Below are positions 1 to 8,416 of a stretch of 44,809 nucleotides of DNA, piece after piece (the first letter of the stretch is position 1; each line of letters begins with the position of its first letter). The stretch is from Clostridiales bacterium (lineage in GTDB: Bacteria; Bacillota; Clostridia; Peptostreptococcales; Anaerovoracaceae). The stretch spans positions 1-44,809 of the forward strand of contig JALENW010000005.1 in the NCBI GenBank assembly GCA_022766365.1, written 5' to 3'. The position numbers were made by a program, and so were the translations under genes. Under the pieces are notes generated by a model. That model saw only the letters and a program-made list of their open reading frames with translations, did not search any database and was not told the DNA's origin.

Positions 1-1
1 T

Positions 2-202
2 GATGAAAGGGAGTTACTAATTACTGCTAAGGCTCGTATGGTAGGATATTTTATTCAAACAGTTTTATTGGGAATAGTTTTTTTTCTATTAACTTTTATG
101 GGATATTTAAATAAAGCTTCAGGATTTTCTATAATCGGAGTTATTTTGATAAGTGGTATTGTGTCATGGATTTATGATTTATATTTACGAAAAGTAGAAT
201 AG
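2..202 (+). CDS. Hypothetical membrane protein, C-terminal fragment
   Basis: An open frame enters from the left edge and stops with TAG at 200-202, giving the last 66 residues of a longer protein. It starts with an acidic/charged stretch (DERELLITAKA), followed by two hydrophobic segments (about residues 14-34 and 40-56) and a short basic tail. The DERE...KA pattern before paired membrane segments resembles small DUF2178-like membrane proteins, but that is a loose impression. A hairpin terminator follows. The start lies outside the window, so function cannot be given. Confidence 0.55.
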   Translation, partial: DERELLITAKARMVGYFIQTVLLGIVFFLLTFMGYLNKASGFSIIGVILISGIVSWIYDLYLRKVE

Positions 203-226
203 ATAATAAAAAAATAATATTTTTTA

Positions 227-257
227 AAAAACAGTAAATTGTAGGTTTACTGTTTTT
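227..257. terminator. Rho-independent terminator
   Basis: Inverted arms AAACAGTAAA and TTTACTGTTT are separated by TTGTAGG. A-run and T-run flank the arms on either side, so it could work in both directions. It closes the truncated membrane protein gene. Confidence 0.7.
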
Positions 258-320
258 CTTTGCCCAAAAGTTAAAATATCCTACAGGAAAAAGCATCCAT
301 AAATATAAAAAGGTACTTGA

Positions 321-536
321 CAAAACGCTTCATGGGGCGCAATAGAAGTGAAGTTAGGAAATAAAGCAATTAAAGGAGATGAGCAAAGCCTTGTTAAACT
401 GGCGAATAAAGTAGATAAAGACCCAATGAACGTGCATTCATTTTTGGCTGTTGTAACAGGAAACGGCTATGCATATGGGAGGAAAGATGGCATTTATGTC
501 ATTCCGATTGAGTGTTTGAAAATTAGGCCATTTTGA
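321..536 (+). pseudogene. Remnant of an AAA ATPase with DUF4143 C-terminal domain
   Basis: The frame after the stop at 318-320 reads WGAIEVKLG, then AIKGDEQSLVKLANKVD, then FLAVVTGNG, AYGRKDGIYVIPIECLK. This is the order of motifs at the C-terminal end of large ATPases with a DUF4143 domain (IE(I/V)KLG, LxxLxxxxD, FLAVITG, DGVYVIPIGCL). The P-loop ATPase and most of DUF4143 are missing, and only about 70 residues survive. A GTG at 348 could start a 62-aa peptide, but there is no ribosome-binding site and the homologous sequence extends upstream of it. It is best read as a deletion remnant, not a gene. Confidence 0.7.
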
Positions 537-577
537 AATTAATCAACGGATGACAGCAACCGACTAAACCATCTGCT

Positions 578-591
578 GCAAAAATATTTGC
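578..591. promoter_or_regulatory. Palindromic site matching the ornithine-operon UAS
   Basis: GCAAAAATATTTGC occurs here and again, identically, at 2248-2261 upstream of ord. A perfect-palindrome variant lies at 2270-2283. Here it overlaps the -35 box (588-593) of the activator gene's own promoter, so binding of the activator would be expected to repress its own transcription (inference). Confidence 0.65.
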
Positions 592-616
592 GCAAATTCC
601 AAATTTATGATAAAAT
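588..616 (+). promoter_or_regulatory. Sigma-A promoter of the sigma-54 activator gene
   Basis: TTGCGC (588-593), a 17-bp spacer and TAAAAT (611-616). The TTG at 588 is therefore more likely part of a -35 box than a start codon. Confidence 0.55.
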
Positions 617-686
617 GATAACGCTTTCATTGAAAACTTTAACAAATAAACAAAACGGAAAAATCAGGATATTTGGAGAGATCATA

Positions 687-2153
687 TTGCCACATTCAAA
701 ACCAAAAGATGCAAAAAAACTTGCACTACTTAGAAATAAACTGGATAAAAGCGATTATATTCAATTAATAGAACAATTGATTTCAATGGTGGAAGAGGGC
801 GTTTATATCGTTGATAAGGAAGGCACGGGACTTTTTTATAATGGTCCGATGGCGCAGATTGAGAACGTAAATATTGAAGATGTTCTCGGCAAAGAATTTC
901 AGCAGGCTTTCCCGGGTGTGGCTTTGAAAGACAGCACGCTGTTTAAAGCACTGAAAAAAAACGAATGCAGCAAGAAGAATCAGCAAGTCTATATAAACTT
1001 AAGAGGCAAACAAGTTTCTACGAATAATATGACAGCTCCTGTTTTAAATAATGGCAAAACCGTTGCAGCCGTAGAGATTGCAAAGGATATAACCAATATT
1101 GAGGAACTGAGCAATACTATACAAGATTTGAGGCAGGGAGATGCAAAAATCAAGGAAGGCATGAATGGCAGCAGAGCCAAACCTAAGATGAAGCATTACC
1201 GTTTCGAAGATATAATAGGGCAGAATCAGGGATTCTTAAAAACGGTGAATATGGCAAAAAGAGCGGCAGAAAACGATGCCACTGTATTTATTTACGGAGA
1301 GACAGGAACAGGGAAAGAACTGCTTGCACAGAGTATCCATTATGATGGTGCGAGGAAGAATGCTCCTTTCATGGCTCAAAACTGTGCCGCACTTCCGGAA
1401 ACTCTCCTTGAGGGTATTTTGTTTGGAACCTCAAAGGGAGGTTTTACGGGAGCAGTTGACAGAGCGGGACTCTTTGAGCAGGCCAGCGGTGGAACACTGC
1501 TTCTTGATGAGATAAGTGCCATGCCTTACGATCTGCAGAGTAAACTCCTCAGAGTCCTTCAGGAGGAGTACATACGGAGGATCGGCGGTACTGAAGAGAT
1601 CCCGATAGACGTTCATATAATTGCAACTGTAAACGAGCCACCGGAAGAACTTATAGCCGGTGGTAAGCTCCGAAAGGATTTATATTACAGGCTTAATGTT
1701 GTTAATATAAATCTTCCACCCCTAAGGGACAGAAAGGATGATATACCTCTTCTTGTTGATGCTTTTCTGGATAAACATTGTAAACGCTTCGGCAAAGAGC
1801 TTTGGATGGTTACGGACGAGGTTATTAAAACCTTGCAATCATACAACTATCCGGGGAATATTCGAGAACTCGAGAACATTATCATGCAGTCGGTTGCGCT
1901 TGCGGGAAACGAGCACGTGCTCACCGGTAAGCTGCTCCATATGCCCATGGGCATCAAACAGGCGGGGGATATAGCAGGAGAATGGGATGGTACCCAGCCA
2001 CTTGATGTTTATCTGGGGAATGTTGAGAAAGAGCTTATCAGACGTGTTATGATTGAAGAAAGCGGTGTGGTTTCAAGGGCTGCAGGCAAACTTCAAATCA
2101 AACGGCAAACGCTGCAGCATAAACTTAAGAAATACAATATGAAGCAAAGTTAG
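687..2153 (+). CDS. Sigma-54-dependent transcriptional activator (PAS-AAA+-Fis HTH)
   Basis: An enhancer-binding protein that remodels sigma-54 RNA polymerase with ATP. From a TTG start at 687 (GGAGAG at 675-680) it has 488 residues. A PAS-like sensor lies at about 25-150, and the AAA+ domain spans about 175-405 with Walker A GETGTGKE at 204-211 and GTLLLDEI as Walker B. A Fis-type helix-turn-helix occupies the last 40 residues. The sigma-54 contact loop reads GGFTGA (251-256) instead of the usual GAFTGA. The frame stays open back to a TTG at 588, but those codons overlap the -35/-10 boxes. It sits directly upstream of the ornithine operon, which has a -24/-12 promoter and shares the palindrome found in this gene's promoter. 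It is therefore probably the dedicated activator of ornithine catabolism, with the PAS domain sensing an unknown ligand. Confidence 0.92.
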   Translation: MPHSKPKDAKKLALLRNKLDKSDYIQLIEQLISMVEEGVYIVDKEGTGLFYNGPMAQIENVNIEDVLGKEFQQAFPGVALKDSTLFKALKKNECSKKNQQVYINLRGKQVSTNNMTAPVLNNGKTVAAVEIAKDITNIEELSNTIQDLRQGDAKIKEGMNGSRAKPKMKHYRFEDIIGQNQGFLKTVNMAKRAAENDATVFIYGETGTGKELLAQSIHYDGARKNAPFMAQNCAALPETLLEGILFGTSKGGFTGAVDRAGLFEQASGGTLLLDEISAMPYDLQSKLLRVLQEEYIRRIGGTEEIPIDVHIIATVNEPPEELIAGGKLRKDLYYRLNVVNINLPPLRDRKDDIPLLVDAFLDKHCKRFGKELWMVTDEVIKTLQSYNYPGNIRELENIIMQSVALAGNEHVLTGKLLHMPMGIKQAGDIAGEWDGTQPLDVYLGNVEKELIRRVMIEESGVVSRAAGKLQIKRQTLQHKLKKYNMKQS

Positions 2154-2247
2154 ACTTTTGGTGATTTTTTAGGAAAGGGTTGAATACAATAGAAGGTAAT
2201 CAAAATTAGAACAATGAGGAAAGACACGTGGTTGGCTGCAATTTAAG

Positions 2248-2283
2248 CAAAAATATTTGCACAATAATGCAAAATATTTTGCA
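2248..2283. promoter_or_regulatory. Tandem upstream activator sites for the ornithine operon
   Basis: Two palindromes, GCAAAAATATTTGC (2248-2261) and GCAAAATATTTTGC (2270-2283, perfect). Their centres are 22 bp apart, two helical turns, so they lie on the same DNA face. They lie about 190-225 bp upstream of the -24/-12 element, the usual distance for enhancer-binding-protein sites. The rest of the 420-base gap 2154-2573 holds no gene. Confidence 0.75.
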
Positions 2284-2471
2284 AATCTGGTTGCTTCGGA
2301 TAACAAAAAGTGTATACACCTTCCGAATGGTTTGTGAGTGAAATGCATAACACGAGCACCATTTGTAGAAACAAACAATTAACTTCTTTTAAATTGTAAG
2401 TCGGACCAAAAAATAAGAAGCTGACCAGGACAAAAAATAATCTTTTGTTTAAAGGTATAATAATGACTTTA

Positions 2472-2487
2472 TGGCACGATGATTGCT
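2472..2487 (+). promoter_or_regulatory. Sigma-54 (-24/-12) promoter of the ornithine operon
   Basis: TGGCACGATGATTGCT matches the consensus TGGCAC-N5-TTGCW at every conserved base, with the correct GG-to-GC spacing. It lies about 90 bp upstream of ord and downstream of the paired activator sites. Confidence 0.88.
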
Positions 2488-2573
2488 ATAAATATATGAT
2501 GGTATGTCTTTGGACGAGCCATTTGAGAACTATTTCTAAAACTTTCTAATAAATAGGAAAAGGAGATTTAAAA

Positions 2574-3635
2574 ATGAAGAATGTAAAAGTAATTCTTTGG
2601 GGACTAGGCGCTATGGGCGGCGGCATTGGTAAAATGCTCACTAAGAAAAAAGGTGTTGATATCGTTGGAGCTATCGATATAGGTGACAAGGTTGGCAAAA
2701 GCCTTTATGAGGTGGTTCCCGGAATTGAAAGGGGCGATAGAGAAGATGTCATCGTCGGTTCACCTGAGGATGTTATCAAGGAAGGATCAGCTGACGTTGT
2801 AATCGTTTGCACTAACTCTTTTACAAAGGACGTTTTCGACAAACTTGTTTTCGTAATGGAAAGAGGAATCAATGTTATCACTTCTGCTGAAGAGATGGCT
2901 TATCCGCAGGCACAGGAGCCTGAACTGGCTAAGAAACTTGACGAGTGCGGCAAGAAAAATGGAGTTTCTGTTCTTGGAACAGGTATCAATCCCGGACTTA
3001 TCATGGACCTTCTTGTAGTTCTATGGACGGGTGCTTGCGAGACAGTTGACCATATTGTATCAAGAAGAGTTAACAGTTTGTCACCATTTGGGCCTGCAGT
3101 AATGGAAGAACAGGGAATCGGCATGGAGGTTGAAGAATTCAACAAGAGAAAGGCTGATGGAACAATGGCAGGGCATGTTGGATTTGCTGAGTCTGTTGGA
3201 ATGATTGCTGATGCTCTCGGCTGGGAACTTTCCGATTTTAAACAGGATATGGAGCCGATCGTAACTGATGTTGACAGGAAATCACCTTACGGATTTGCTA
3301 AAGCAGGCCAGGTTGCCGGCGTTGCAATGAAAGGTTGGGGCTATGTTGACGGTGAGATGAAAATCGAAATGGATCACCCACAGCAGATCGAGCCTGAGCA
3401 GGTTGGAATCCACACAGGTGACTACGTTGAAATCAAGGGAAATCCTCCGGTTAACATGGCAAACACGCCTGAAATCGAAGGGGGAATCGGTACAATGGCA
3501 ATGATAATGAACTGCATTCCACACGTAATCAACGCAAGACCGGGTCTGAGAACTATGCTGGATATTCCGGTACCTAGAGCAATCATGGGCGACATGAGAC
3601 ATATGATTGAAGAGGACTGCAAGCTGGTTAAATAG
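2574..3635 (+). CDS. ord: 2,4-diaminopentanoate dehydrogenase
   Basis: Oxidatively deaminates (2R,4S)-2,4-diaminopentanoate to 2-amino-4-oxopentanoate with NAD(P)+, the step after the ornithine 4,5-aminomutase. The 353-aa protein opens with a Rossmann dinucleotide site GLGAMGGGIG (residues 10-19). It then has the dihydrodipicolinate-reductase-like core of this family, including GTGINPGLIMD and the C-terminal NCIPHVINA...PGLRTM region. Full length. AAAGGAG precedes the ATG. It is the first gene after the sigma-54 promoter and is followed by ortA and ortB. The cytosolic role and assignment rest on family signature plus the complete pathway context. Confidence 0.95.
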   Translation: MKNVKVILWGLGAMGGGIGKMLTKKKGVDIVGAIDIGDKVGKSLYEVVPGIERGDREDVIVGSPEDVIKEGSADVVIVCTNSFTKDVFDKLVFVMERGINVITSAEEMAYPQAQEPELAKKLDECGKKNGVSVLGTGINPGLIMDLLVVLWTGACETVDHIVSRRVNSLSPFGPAVMEEQGIGMEVEEFNKRKADGTMAGHVGFAESVGMIADALGWELSDFKQDMEPIVTDVDRKSPYGFAKAGQVAGVAMKGWGYVDGEMKIEMDHPQQIEPEQVGIHTGDYVEIKGNPPVNMANTPEIEGGIGTMAMIMNCIPHVINARPGLRTMLDIPVPRAIMGDMRHMIEEDCKLVK

Positions 3636-3721
3636 TTAGCATATAGACAAAGGAAATGATAGTTAAGCCGACATTCGGGATAACGGAGGTTAGGACTTAG
3701 AGAACAGAATATCTGACTGAC

Positions 3722-3797
3722 GCGCCGAGTATTCAGGCTGTATTAGACGGTCAAGGAACTTGGCATTGGAGAATCATGCATTGGAAAGCCTCGGTGC
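3722..3797 (+). other. Possible RNA stem in the ord-ortA intergenic region
   Basis: GCGCCGAG (3722-3729) can pair with CTCGGTGC (3790-3797, one G-U). The enclosed segment contains a repeated GCATTGGA. The 226-bp gap is unusually long inside an otherwise tight ord-ortAB-oraSE operon. No T-run follows, so it is not a terminator; mRNA processing or differential stability is a guess. Confidence 0.3.
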
Positions 3798-3861
3798 GGC
3801 GGTTCGGTTTTCTTATTTGGTAAATTAAAACGATAATGTTTAGGAGATTAAGGAGAGAATA

Positions 3862-4164
3862 ATGGCAAAAAAAGGCGATTGGGTAAGAATCCACAGCATC
3901 GTCCTCAAATCTAACGAGAGAACTGCCAAGATTCCTGCAGACACCCAGAAATGCGATCTGGAAATGTGGACGAAGGGATTTCTGACTGAAGATGCAGAAA
4001 TAGGTGACGAAGTTACAGTTATTACCGCATCAAGCAGAAAGGAAAAGGGAAAGCTTATAGAGGTTAACCCATACTATACTCACAGCTATGGAAAATTTGT
4101 TCCCGAAATTGTAAAAATTGACAAGCAGCTGCGAGAAATCATGGATTTTGGAGGTGACAAATAA
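3862..4164 (+). CDS. ortA: 2-amino-4-oxopentanoate thiolase, subunit OrtA
   Basis: Small subunit of the enzyme that cleaves 2-amino-4-oxopentanoate with CoA into acetyl-CoA and alanine. The protein has 100 residues, the usual size, and begins MAKKGDWVRIHSIVL. A central WTKGFL segment and a beta-rich PYYTHSYGKFVPE end are features I associate with OrtA. A good AGGAGA lies before ATG. The stop overlaps the ortB start by one base (TAATG), so the two subunits are translationally coupled. Function is assigned from size, signature and position between ord and ortB. Confidence 0.93.
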   Translation: MAKKGDWVRIHSIVLKSNERTAKIPADTQKCDLEMWTKGFLTEDAEIGDEVTVITASSRKEKGKLIEVNPYYTHSYGKFVPEIVKIDKQLREIMDFGGDK

Positions 4165-5576
4165 TGACATTGGCTAAAGACTATGATTCCGTAATGGGAA
4201 GATCTAATGATATAATGAAGGAAGCTCTGGGACTTGATTACAATGAGTTTGAGCAGGGTGGCATTAAATTCGATTATGAAGCTCTGATGAAGTCCACAGG
4301 ATACACTTTAGATGAGGTTGCTAAGATACAGGCAAAGACTGCTGTCGGCAACACACCTCTTATCGAGCTCAGAAATTTGTCAGCATTAACCAGAAAATAC
4401 GCAAAGCCGGGTTATGGTGCAAGAATTTTTGCAAAGGACGAGGCGGCAAACGCTTCAGGAAGTTTCAAAGCGAGAAGAGCTGCCTGTGCGGTTGCTCATG
4501 CAAAGAAGCTGGGATACAAGGGCGTTATCGCTGCCACATCAGGTAATTATGGTGCTGCGGTTGCATCTCAGGCAGCAATGCAGGGGCTTGAGTGCATCAT
4601 AGTTCAGGAGTGCTATGACTCTCACGGAGTTGGCCAACCTGAAATCGTAGAGAAGGCGAGAAAGTGCGAAGCCTATGGAGCAGAAGTAATTCAGCTTACA
4701 GTTGGACCTGAACTTTTCTATACATTCTTGTCAGTTTTGGAAGATACCAAGTATTTCAATGCATCACTTTACTCACCATTTGGTATAGCAGGTGTGGAAA
4801 CTCTCGGGTACGAAATTGCAACTCAGTGTCGCGAACTTATCGGTAGGGATCCTGACATGGTCATTTGTACAAATGCCGGCGGCGGAATGATGACAGGTAC
4901 TGCAAGAGGTCTGATCAAGGCAGGGGCTGTTGACACCAAGCTTGTTGCTGCATCTATTGACCTGACAGGTCTGCATATGGCCTCAGACGAGCAGTTCAAC
5001 AAGAAGTCTTGCACAACCGGACACACAGGATTTGGCGTTCCTTATGCAACAGATCCTGACCACTCAGATGTTCCAAGAAGTGCTGCCAGACCTTTGAGAT
5101 ACATGGACAGATATGTAACCGTTACTCAAGGTGAAGTTATGTATATGACAGAAGCTCTTGCAAATCTTGAAGGAATAGAGAGAGGCCCTGCCGGAAATAC
5201 AGCACTTGCCGCTGCATTTTCACTAGCTAGAGAATTGCCTGAAGATGCTGTAATCGTAATAAGTGAAACTGAGTATACCGGTGCAGGAAAACACATCCAG
5301 CCACAGCTTTCTTTCGCAAGAGACAACGGCATCGAAATTAAATTCGGAATTCCTCAGGAAGAGGATAAACCTGGTGTAAATATAGTTCTTCCAAAGGATC
5401 CGGGTTTTGTACAACATAAGGATGCAGATCTTGACCACTTCAGGAAGAGACTTATTACCAAGGCCGTTCAGAAGGCCGGTGTAGATCCAAAGGATCTCAA
5501 GACAGATGATTTTGAGTTCTTAGCAGCTGAAACTAAGACAGACGAGGCTTTTGTTAAGGAAGCACTTGGATTATAA
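4164..5576 (+). CDS. ortB: 2-amino-4-oxopentanoate thiolase, PLP subunit OrtB
   Basis: Large, pyridoxal-phosphate-dependent subunit of the thiolase giving acetyl-CoA plus alanine. It has 470 residues with fold-type II PLP features: the Schiff-base lysine in ASGSFKARRA (K102), the phosphate loop TSGNYGAAVA, and a glycine-rich NAGGGMMTG cofactor loop. It resembles threonine synthase/cysteine synthase relatives but is longer and carries the OrtB-specific N-terminal helix region. The start overlaps the ortA stop. oraS follows after 38 bp with its own ribosome-binding site. Confidence 0.95.
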   Translation: MTLAKDYDSVMGRSNDIMKEALGLDYNEFEQGGIKFDYEALMKSTGYTLDEVAKIQAKTAVGNTPLIELRNLSALTRKYAKPGYGARIFAKDEAANASGSFKARRAACAVAHAKKLGYKGVIAATSGNYGAAVASQAAMQGLECIIVQECYDSHGVGQPEIVEKARKCEAYGAEVIQLTVGPELFYTFLSVLEDTKYFNASLYSPFGIAGVETLGYEIATQCRELIGRDPDMVICTNAGGGMMTGTARGLIKAGAVDTKLVAASIDLTGLHMASDEQFNKKSCTTGHTGFGVPYATDPDHSDVPRSAARPLRYMDRYVTVTQGEVMYMTEALANLEGIERGPAGNTALAAAFSLARELPEDAVIVISETEYTGAGKHIQPQLSFARDNGIEIKFGIPQEEDKPGVNIVLPKDPGFVQHKDADLDHFRKRLITKAVQKAGVDPKDLKTDDFEFLAAETKTDEAFVKEALGL

Positions 5577-5614
5577 AGATGATGGTTAATGTTTATTAAT
5601 AAGGAGACTAAAGA

Positions 5615-5980
5615 ATGAAAAGAGAAGACGATTTTCAAGAAAGGCGCAAACACATTGCCAATCTTACCGACCAGGAGCTCTATGATCGCTTCTGGGAGCT
5701 TACTGCTCAGGTTGTAGATCCCCTGTTGGAGATGGGTAGAAAGAACACTACTCCGTCCGTTGAGAGAGCTGTTCTTTTGAGAATGGGAATTTCTTCCCTT
5801 GAAACTCAAAAGATCGTAGAAGGATGCATGGATAAAGGGCTTATGGGAAAAGGAGCCGGTCATTGCGTTTACAAGTTGTCCAAGGAATTGGGAATATCCA
5901 TTCCTGAAGCCGGCACTATGCTTGCTGAAGGAAAGGGCTGGGACACTGTTACAGCAGCTTTCAAAGGAGGTAAGAAGTAA
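5615..5980 (+). CDS. oraS: D-ornithine 4,5-aminomutase, small subunit OraS
   Basis: Small subunit of the adenosylcobalamin/PLP enzyme that converts D-ornithine to (2R,4S)-2,4-diaminopentanoate. It has 121 residues, mostly helical, beginning MKREDDFQERRKHIANLTDQEL and ending in the AGTMLAEGKGWD segment typical of the family. AAGGAGAC precedes ATG. Its TAA overlaps the oraE ATG by one base (5980), indicating coupled synthesis of the two subunits. Confidence 0.95.
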   Translation: MKREDDFQERRKHIANLTDQELYDRFWELTAQVVDPLLEMGRKNTTPSVERAVLLRMGISSLETQKIVEGCMDKGLMGKGAGHCVYKLSKELGISIPEAGTMLAEGKGWDTVTAAFKGGKK

Positions 5981-8247
5981 TGGCAGATATGATTCTTAAG
6001 CGTAACGAAAAAATCAATATTAAAGAAATCCTCAAAGACCTGGATAAATATGAACCTAGGAGAAGAGGATGGCACTGGAGAGAGCCTGCTCCAAACCTGA
6101 AGATGTACGAATTCACTTATAAGGATGTTTCAAAACCTTTGAAAAACTATGTAGGATTGCCACCTGCTAAATTTTTCGATAACATCGACCCTCAGCCGTT
6201 GCCTGTAATCACAACTGAGATTGCATCAGGTCGTTTTGAGGACGATATCCGAAGAATGAGAATGACGGCATGGCATGGTGCTGATCATATAATGGTAATC
6301 AGACACATGGGACAGTCTCATATTGACGGTCTGATGGAAGGTACTCCACAGGGTATCGGTGGTGTTCCTATCACAAGAAAGCAAGTTAGAGCTCAGCGAA
6401 AGGCACTTGATTTGATTGAAGATGAAGTTGGTCGTCCAATCAACTATCACTCCTATGTATCCGGAGTAGCAGGACCTGACGTTGCTGTAATGTTTGCTGA
6501 AGAGGGCATCAACGGTGCTCACCAGGATCCTCAGTATAATGTGCTTTACAGAGATATCAACTGCGTAAGATCTTTTGTAGATGCTTGTGAATCCAAGAAG
6601 GTTATGGCATGGGCAGAGATTCTTCAGATCGACGGCGCTCACAATGCTAACGCAACTGCAAGAGAGGCATGGAAGGTAATGCCTGAGCTGATTGTACAGC
6701 ATGCTATCAACTCTCTGTTCTCAGAGAAGGTTGGTATCAAGCCTGAAAACATCAGCTTATCAACAGTACCTCCAACAGCTACTCCTGCTCCTTGTATGTA
6801 CTATGACCTGCCGTACGCTGTGGCTTTGAGAGATTTCTGTGACAGATATAAGATGAGAGCACAGCAGAACACCAAGTATATCTGTTCATCTGTAAGAGAG
6901 GCTACTGTAACTCACGTAATGAATATGGTTATCTCTAAGCTGACAAGAGCGGATATCCAGTCGACTATTACACCTGATGAAGGAAGAAACGTTCCATGGC
7001 ATATCTACAACGTCGAAGCTTGTGATAATGCTAAACAGGCACTTATTGCAATGGACGGACTGATGGAAATGGTAGAACTTAAAAAGGACGGACCACTTCC
7101 TGAAGCTGTAAGAGACATTAAGGAGAGAGCAACCCTGTTCATGGAAGAAATCATCGAAGTTGGTGGATACTTCCAGGCAGTTCAGGAAGGCTTCTTCGTA
7201 GACTCAGCTAAGTATCCTGCAAGAAACGGTGATGGTATCGCAAGGAAGATTGAGGGTGGTATAGGATATGGATTCATTTTCGAAAGAGATGAAGACTACA
7301 TGGCTCCTGTAACAGCTCACTTTGGATACAATAATGTTGAGCAGTATGGCGGAGACCCTGAAAATCCATCAGCTTTAATCGGTGGATGTACTTTTGAAGA
7401 CAGAAGCAAGATTGTATACATTGATGAACTTGATGAGGATAACGTAAACACAAGACTTGCAAAAGTTGCTAAGTACCACGATGGAGAGGCTATTATCCCT
7501 GAAGTTGAGTGGTGTGGTGACGGAATCATACTTCTTACAATGATGGTTCCATCAGAGAGGAGAATGGCAGAGGCTGTTGCTCTTGAAATCGGTAAGAAAC
7601 TCGGACTTGAAAACTGCGAGGTTACTTCTAAGGAAATCATGCAGGATGCTGAGGGCACAAGAATTGAAATGAAGGGTAAGGTACCGTTTGATATCGATCC
7701 GTCAACACTTGAAATTCCGTCGGAACCATTCAGACTTGATGATGCTACTCTATTTAAAGAAATTGAGGAACACCCTATAAGAGTCGTTTGCGGAACCGTT
7801 GGAGAAGACGAACACTCTGTAGGTCTTCGTGAGATCATAAATATCAAGCACGGCGGTATCGAAAAGTGGGGTGTTGAGGTTCACTACCTCGGTACATCTG
7901 TTCCTGTTGAGAAACTTGTAGATGCTGCAGTAGAGCTCGATGCTGATGCAATTCTTGCATCCACAATTATCTCTCACGATAATGTTCACTACAAGAACAT
8001 GAAGAGAATTAACGAGTTGGCAATAGAAAAAGGTATCAGGGATAAGGTAATGATCGCTGCAGGCGGAACACAGGTTGTTCCTGAAGAAGCGGTTAAGACC
8101 GGTATTGATCAGGGATTCGGAAGAGATTCCCACGGTATTGATGTTGCAACATTCCTGGTTGAAGAGGGCAGAAGACGTCGTGGCGAAAAGACCTTCGAAC
8201 AGATCCAGAGGGAAAAGGAAGCCATGGAAAATGCCGAAAACCAGTAA
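5980..8247 (+). CDS. oraE: D-ornithine 4,5-aminomutase, large subunit OraE
   Basis: Catalytic subunit of ornithine 4,5-aminomutase: a radical 1,2-amino shift using adenosylcobalamin with PLP. It has 755 residues. A TIM-barrel region fills roughly residues 60-480, and a Rossmann B12-binding domain lies at about 590-740. The base-off cobalamin motif is DEHSVG (D610, H612, G615). K623 lies 11 residues after H612, the spacing of the cobalt ligand and PLP lysine known in the Clostridium sticklandii enzyme, so both cofactor contacts appear intact. AGGAGG precedes ATG. A hairpin terminator follows 90 bp after the stop. Confidence 0.97.
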   Translation: MADMILKRNEKINIKEILKDLDKYEPRRRGWHWREPAPNLKMYEFTYKDVSKPLKNYVGLPPAKFFDNIDPQPLPVITTEIASGRFEDDIRRMRMTAWHGADHIMVIRHMGQSHIDGLMEGTPQGIGGVPITRKQVRAQRKALDLIEDEVGRPINYHSYVSGVAGPDVAVMFAEEGINGAHQDPQYNVLYRDINCVRSFVDACESKKVMAWAEILQIDGAHNANATAREAWKVMPELIVQHAINSLFSEKVGIKPENISLSTVPPTATPAPCMYYDLPYAVALRDFCDRYKMRAQQNTKYICSSVREATVTHVMNMVISKLTRADIQSTITPDEGRNVPWHIYNVEACDNAKQALIAMDGLMEMVELKKDGPLPEAVRDIKERATLFMEEIIEVGGYFQAVQEGFFVDSAKYPARNGDGIARKIEGGIGYGFIFERDEDYMAPVTAHFGYNNVEQYGGDPENPSALIGGCTFEDRSKIVYIDELDEDNVNTRLAKVAKYHDGEAIIPEVEWCGDGIILLTMMVPSERRMAEAVALEIGKKLGLENCEVTSKEIMQDAEGTRIEMKGKVPFDIDPSTLEIPSEPFRLDDATLFKEIEEHPIRVVCGTVGEDEHSVGLREIINIKHGGIEKWGVEVHYLGTSVPVEKLVDAAVELDADAILASTIISHDNVHYKNMKRINELAIEKGIRDKVMIAAGGTQVVPEEAVKTGIDQGFGRDSHGIDVATFLVEEGRRRRGEKTFEQIQREKEAMENAENQ

Positions 8248-8334
8248 GTGGTGAACGACTGAAGACGCTTCAACCGATATCCGGACATATGGAATATGAC
8301 TAATCTTATTTGCTAACGCATAATATATGAGAAC

Positions 8335-8378
8335 AAAACAGTCGTCTGTCGGGGGTATACTTCGGAGGCGGCTGTTTT
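8335..8378 (+). terminator. Hairpin terminator after oraE
   Basis: AAAACAGTCGTCT pairs with AGGCGGCTGTTTT across an 18-base loop region, and the T-run is formed by the arm itself. It may attenuate rather than fully stop transcription into the downstream ornithine accessory genes. Confidence 0.7.
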
Positions 8379-8416
8379 GCATATATGAACTAAAGGAAAG
8401 ATAATTAGGAGGAAAA

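Noticed and set aside
588-686. Longer N-terminus for the sigma-54 activator from TTG 588 or ATG 615
   Set aside because: These codons overlap a TTGCGC-17-TAAAAT promoter and have no ribosome-binding site; TTG at 687 has GGAGAG at good spacing.
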